Part shown: piece by piece, positions 59,320 to 64,000 of the stretch
Layout: each line of letters starts with the position of its first letter
How positions within the stretch are numbered: position 1 is the first letter of the stretch
Source: Manis javanica
Lineage: Eukaryota; Chordata; Mammalia; Pholidota; Manidae
DNA: 64,000 nucleotides
Assembly: GCF_040802235.1 (NCBI RefSeq)
Contig: NC_133158.1
Coordinates: 86,538,501 to 86,602,500 of the forward strand
Reading direction: 5' to 3'
Program-made: the position numbers and the translations under genes
The notes under the pieces: model-generated
Told to the model about the DNA's origin: nothing
Database searches by the model: none
What the model saw: the letters and a program-made list of their open reading frames with translations, nothing else

Positions 59320-61651
59320 TTTCATCATCTGAATCAAATCCAAAGAGTGTCTGACATTTCTTTTGTGCAAGGTGAGCCTCAAGTGCTTCTGCATTACAGT
59401 AGATGGTCAGGCATTTGCCACATCTTAATCTTTTCACTGATTTTTTACAAATGTTTTCTTGTTCAGAACAGGCATCTACTCTATCAGTCAGAAATTTTCT
59501 GCGTTTTGGCATACTAAGGTACTGTTCATCAAGGTAACTGGGAGGCAGTGGTCTGACATAGGGCCTTGTTAAAATTAAGCCATATGAAGTATGTTCACTT
59601 GTCAGATTTGGTTTGGAAGGTGCCTGAGATACTGGCAGGGTATTGTGTTCTTGTGGTACAACACTGGGTAAAATAGAACCATTTTCTGTCCTGATTCTGT
59701 TTGTATCAATTTTCAAAGCAGGATCTGATGAAACTACAGGTGTCTGCTCTATTCTGTTGTGTCCATTGACTAAATCACTAATATTACAGTTATTTTCAGA
59801 ATTTGGCTCTGTGTCAGGCATCTTTTGGTCTATCAAACTTGTATCAGAAACAGTGTCATCAGAATGATCATTACCATTCTGAACTAAATTGTCTGTTTTC
59901 TTTTCCATACTTTCTGTACACGTCTTTGGTTCTGTAGAATCTTTCCTTGATTTGCTAGTAGAAACTGGTGGACTAATAGTTTGTTTCTCATTACTAGATG
60001 AGTCTTTCTCCTGATGGTTAGGATTTGAGTCTGTAAGAACATCCCAAAGAATTGCTTCATTTGGTTGTACAGATGATTCTGGTGTTTTACTTAAATAGTG
60101 CTGAGCTTCATGTTCATATAGCAGAGGAAGATCTTCAAAAAGCTCATGACATTCTGGAAAACTACACTGAGCTTGAAATATCCTGTGACTTTTTGTGTGC
60201 TGAGCAAGCTGGAATGGCAGCTTAAATGACTCGTTGCAATTAAAATGCAAACAAAAATACACATTTGGATAGCTGTGTCTATTAAGATGATCTATAAAAT
60301 GTTGAGAGTCTTCAAATTGCCTTTGACAAAATTTACATTTTCCTTTGCTCCACTTCATTACTGTTTGCCGCACATTTAGGTCAGTTGGATGTACAGTCCT
60401 TGCATGTTTATTTAGAAATCCAATTTTTTTAAATATCCTGACACAGCCAAGAGCAGGGCACTTAAAGTTTCCTTCTTGATCTGTAGCATATATGTCTTTT
60501 GGATGGCACACAGTTCCATTGATTTTATGAAGTACTGAAGTTTCCTGATTCAGGTCATAATCATCTTCTTCATAATCACCTTCTTCATCCTCTTCCTCCT
60601 CATAATCACCACATACAGGTAAAGGCTCCACAACATTTGAGATATTATTTAAAGAAGTATCAGGACTGCCATTTTCAATGATGTTTTCAGTAACATCTTC
60701 TGATATGGTTATGGGACTTTTAATGATTTCAGCCACATGCGAAGGGCTGGAAGCAGTAACAGTCTCTACTTCCAAATCTTTATTATCAGAATTCCCATTT
60801 TCAAATGAAATTAAAGTATCAGAACAATTTATTTCTTCCAAAGCAGGGATTTCCTGATCCTCCTGTTGAGCTGCAGCAATCTGCTGTCTCTGTATTTTCT
60901 TAACATGATTCTTTAAATGCTTCTGCATAAGTCCTCTGTTTCTAAATTTTCTACCACATATTACACATGAAAAACTGCCCTTTTTCTGATGAGCCTGGGC
61001 ATGCCTTACAATGTGACCCCCTAGGAATTCCTTGTTACATAACATACACCGATGCCTTGGGACACTGTGATCTACTTTGGAAGTATTAAGAGCCGTAAGG
61101 TTTTTCTTTGTATTAATATGACCTTTAGGTTGCACTCCAGATATATCATCTGGATCAAGCTCTCCAGTGCTCTGATCTGTAAGAGAATCAAGCCCTTCAT
61201 CTATACCTTGGTGTTCTACTGCTTTTTTTAGATTACCTGCACAATTTTCCAGTGTACTTTCATTTAGAAATCTAATTGCTGATTTATCACTCAGTAATGC
61301 TACACAGTTTTTCTTAATCATTACGAAGTTCCAGAATTCAGGATCAAAAAACAATCCCTTTTTCAAAATTGGAAGTAATTCAAAACGAACACGATTTTGA
61401 ACACTACTTATGCCTTCATTATATTCTTCATCTGGACGTTTGTAAAGCTTTTCAACAGTATGATAAGCTTCCAAGGAGCGCTCAAGAAAAAATATTGACA
61501 GTGCGCAAATCCTGAGGATCTCTAAATCATTTGGCAAAAAGTGTGCAATTGTTTTATAAATTAAACATTTAGTCTTGGGATCATCATGAAGGTCTAGTTG
61601 TAGAGCACAACCACAAATTTCAACACAAATTTGTAAGCCTTCTTCTTCAAC
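59320..61651 (-). CDS. ZNF654: ZNF654 homologue, large zinc-finger exon
   Basis: Encodes 777 residues plus one base. The acceptor TTTACAG ends at 61652, giving VEEEGLQICVEICGCALQLD and onward in frame; the Met at 61537 is internal, since the protein clearly continues 5'. Domains, counted from that Met: a helical RLF/ZNF292-type segment (1-110); C2H2 fingers at about 162-184 (CMLC...HAQAH) and 189-212 (CVIC...HLKNH); an acidic stretch (DYEEEEDEEGDYEEDDYD, about 310-329); four more fingers at about 358-383, 401-421, 429-451 and 458-481; a Ser/Thr-rich linker; a basic PKRRK signal near 677; and a last C2HC-like finger (CGKC...HLAQKKC, 705-728). The donor A|GTAAGT lies inside DDES. ZNF654 is a nuclear, presumed DNA-binding protein of undefined function, paralogous to RLF and ZNF292. 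No frameshift is present. Confidence 0.95.
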
Positions 61652-62519
61652 CTGTAAAAAGAAAAATGTTACTACTAAATATCTTTAAAATAATTACTAC
61701 ACTAACTACTTTTTAAAATACAACTCTAAAATAAAAGCTGAATAAACACATATTCTTCATGTACAGTTTTCCTTAATGGGTAGCCTTGTTTAACTTTTAA
61801 AAATATATATAAATAAATCTTTTTATTTGAGAGTAATAACTTGTAAAAGATAGCATTTTAGCTCCCAGTTTAATTTTCAAGTTTGACAAGTCCTACTAAC
61901 CATTATACAAAATGCTTCATAACCTAATGATGGATAAATACAAAATTCTTCATAAATTTATGGTGATAAAAGTTTCTTACAAATCTGGGCCCCCATTTAT
62001 TATTTTGGGTACCTATCTCATTCTGTGGCATAAGGATTAAATTATATGTATTTAAAACATCAACTTTTGATGTTGAAAAATAACTAGATTAAAAAAACTG
62101 CTTATAGAAACTTTCATAAAGCTGCACTAAGTAATATTACTTATTTTACTTACTAAAAGTAATTTTATCCAAATAAAGAGAAAACTGTGACCCCCATGAA
62201 GAGGGCAGTTGCAGTCTTTACAAATCTAACAAGGTATGAGAATAATGAGCCTAACAGAAAATACCTGAAAATTACTCAAGCTTTAAAACTTCTGATGATG
62301 ACTCAGAAATAACTATCAGCTTTTACTTGGGAATTTGTTATCCACACACCTTAATTCAAGTAATAAATAATACTTCTAGTGATTTGGAATGATCTAAATG
62401 CTAGTTTGAAGAGAAAATGATACAATAATAATTCTTTAAAACTGTGTGCATGTGTGTGTATATATACATCAGACTGCCTATAGATGGCATATTATAGCTG
62501 ACAGAGAGAAACACTACCT

Positions 62520-62945
62520 TGCCAGCCTCATCTTCTCCTAGTCCCCTACCTGTTATATAACCCTACTGAACTATTAACTTGCAGAACTCAAGTAGACCTT
62601 AACTTTGTACATCATAATCCTACTTTGTCTAGCTGATAAAGTTCTACCCATCTCCTATTCATTCTTTGAGCATCAGTTCTACTCTGAAGGGTTTTCTCCC
62701 CATTCATTTTGACCCCTGTTCTGTATTAGAGTTAAGCACTATTCTTTCCCCTTGAGAATAATTATACTTATTTCCAAAAAGCATGTACATACTGTGTTAT
62801 GATTATCTGTGTATGACTATGCCTCTACCCTGTAACTTTGAATTCCTGTATCATAGGGACATTATCTCATTTTTTTGTATCCTCCTGTGGTTAGCACAGA
62901 AGTTGGCATATAGCAATTGTTTGAATAAATGTTTGCAGAATGAAT
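62520..62945 (+). mobile_element. L2 LINE 3' fragment
   Basis: CTTTGAGCATCAGTTCTACT, TGAAGGGTTTTCTCCCCATT, then GTTGGCATATAGCAATTGTT and the tail GAATAAATGTTTGCAGAATG fit the L2 3' end in plus orientation, antisense to ZNF654. Confidence 0.82.
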
Positions 62946-63289
62946 GAGATCAGATCTATTCCACTGACTTTAGTTTTTTCCTATAAGTCTCTCACTTCCA
63001 GCTTGGTATCCTTTCTTTCTAGTTTGTCTGTTATAACTGGATATTCCCATCTAGATTTTCTAGGCATGGCAACTTCAAAATGCACTGCTTCAAAACAATT
63101 CCTTCTGTTTCTCCAAAGTTCTGTCTACATCCTCTATCTTGAAAGGATGAAATTATAATGTAGTCAGTTGCTCAAGTTAAAAAATTTCCGGACCATCACA
63201 AAAGAGAACAGACTACTTCCTTATCTGACATCCTTAACGATTCCAGTATATTTATGGACTGAAGTTCCAACTTTTAGTGTAGCATTTAA

Positions 63290-63600
63290 GTCCTTTTAGG
63301 ATCTTGAGCAAACCTTCCTCACCTCAACTTCCTGCAGTCTCTCCCATTACTTTCGTCTCCCACACACTTCCTCACCTTCCTCTGCCCTATTAATGCCACT
63401 AGACAGTTGTTGAGAAACAAGACAAAAAAGTGCTGTGTTAAGTACAAAATCCTCCATAAATGTTACTATTAATGCAAAGTCCAGCTTAAAGCATCTTCCT
63501 CTGTGAAGCCTTTTCAGATATGTCATTGGTAATGTCTTATTTTGAACTCACACAGCATTCTCTGTGCTTCTTTTCCCAGCACTGAGGCACATGAATAATC
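63290..63600 (+). mobile_element. Decayed L2 fragment
   Basis: TTTTAGGATCTTGAGCAAAC, CTGCAGTCTCTCCCATTACT and CTTCCTCTGTGAAGCCTTTT resemble L2 3' sequence; alignment is patchy. Confidence 0.5.
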
Positions 63601-63736
63601 TATTCAATCAAATGAAAACGTTTTTAGTGTGAGTGTAAACAATTAAAAGCACATGTTCCACATTTATTTCATCTTTGAATTTTTCCTCTTATAATGTATT
63701 CTTTGATCAGAATCAGAATTGTGAAAAGAAAAAAGG

Positions 63737-63957
63737 CTCTATGTTTAACTGGCTGAACTTCATCTGTATTGTAAACTTCCTGTAACAGCCTCTCAATTTT
63801 TGGTGCAAATGAGAATCATGTGTAAAAAAAACATACATGGCACCTCTATGATTAACTGGCTGAACTTCATCTGTATTGTAAACTTCCTGTTAACAGCCTC
63901 TCAATTTTTGGTGCAAATGAGAATCATGTGTAATAAAAACATACATGGCACCTCTTT
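63737..63957. repeat. Tandem duplication, about 107-bp unit
   Basis: Two adjacent copies of a 107/108-base unit starting CTCTATG, at 63737 and 63844. By eye they differ at about three positions (T/A, one inserted T, A/T), roughly 97% identity. It lies in a ZNF654 intron near the window edge. No transposon signature. Confidence 0.93.
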
Positions 63958-64000
63958 ATTTTTTAAAAATGGTTTATAAGGGATTCTGATACATTTCAAC

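Larger units (their letters stand above)
61652..64000 (-). other. ZNF654 intron (runs off the window)
   Basis: Begins at the acceptor of the large exon; the 5' exons are beyond the right edge. No further coding segment was found to 64000. It contains L2 fragments and a tandem duplication, listed separately, and a short TG/TA repeat at about 62447-62467. Confidence 0.75.

Overview
The window is nuclear DNA from a placental mammal. It is AT-rich, with intron-split genes, one CpG-island promoter, and a dense layer of old mammalian repeats: L2, MIR, MLT1/MaLR LTRs, Tigger and hAT-Charlie DNA transposons, and L1. I saw no primate Alu, rodent B1/B2, or typical carnivore, ruminant, pig, horse or bat SINE. 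The order is therefore not fixed; the genes only say eutherian, not primate or rodent.

Two protein-coding genes are recognisable, both on the minus strand. (1) The C3orf38 homologue (DUF4518 family) is complete in three coding exons, 50581-50455, 48143-47911 and 46491-45811, about 346 residues. Its first exon lies in a CpG island (about 50190-51060) with two ETS-type motifs. (2) The 3' part of ZNF654, a C2H2 zinc-finger protein related to RLF and ZNF292, has a 2.3 kb exon (61651-59320), a short last coding exon from 58722, and a probable long 3' UTR to about 55660. Its 5' exons lie beyond the right edge. The same gene order and relative orientation are known on human 3p11, where the flank beyond C3orf38 is a gene desert leading to EPHA3. 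That fits the empty left 45 kb.

Layout: 1-45.8 kb is a gene desert built from repeats. It holds a truncated minus-strand L1 (about 2.1-4.5 kb), four solo LTRs of one endogenous-retrovirus family (4931-5379, 14668-15015, 16270-16623, 17390-17787), one of them inside an older Tigger element, a separate CpG-rich LTR-like block (8.9-9.6 kb), a TA-flanked Tigger1 derivative inside an L2, MLT1 LTRs, a HAL1/L1-like block and a long L2. 45.8-50.6 kb is C3orf38. 51-55.6 kb is a spacer with an L2 interrupted by other repeats. 55.6-64 kb is ZNF654.

I found no convincing new biological system. The points most worth checking are the second open frame in the ZNF654 last exon, the ERV LTR cluster and its nested member, a CTCF-like motif in the CpG-rich LTR, a NAGNAG acceptor in C3orf38, and a young tandem duplication in a ZNF654 intron.
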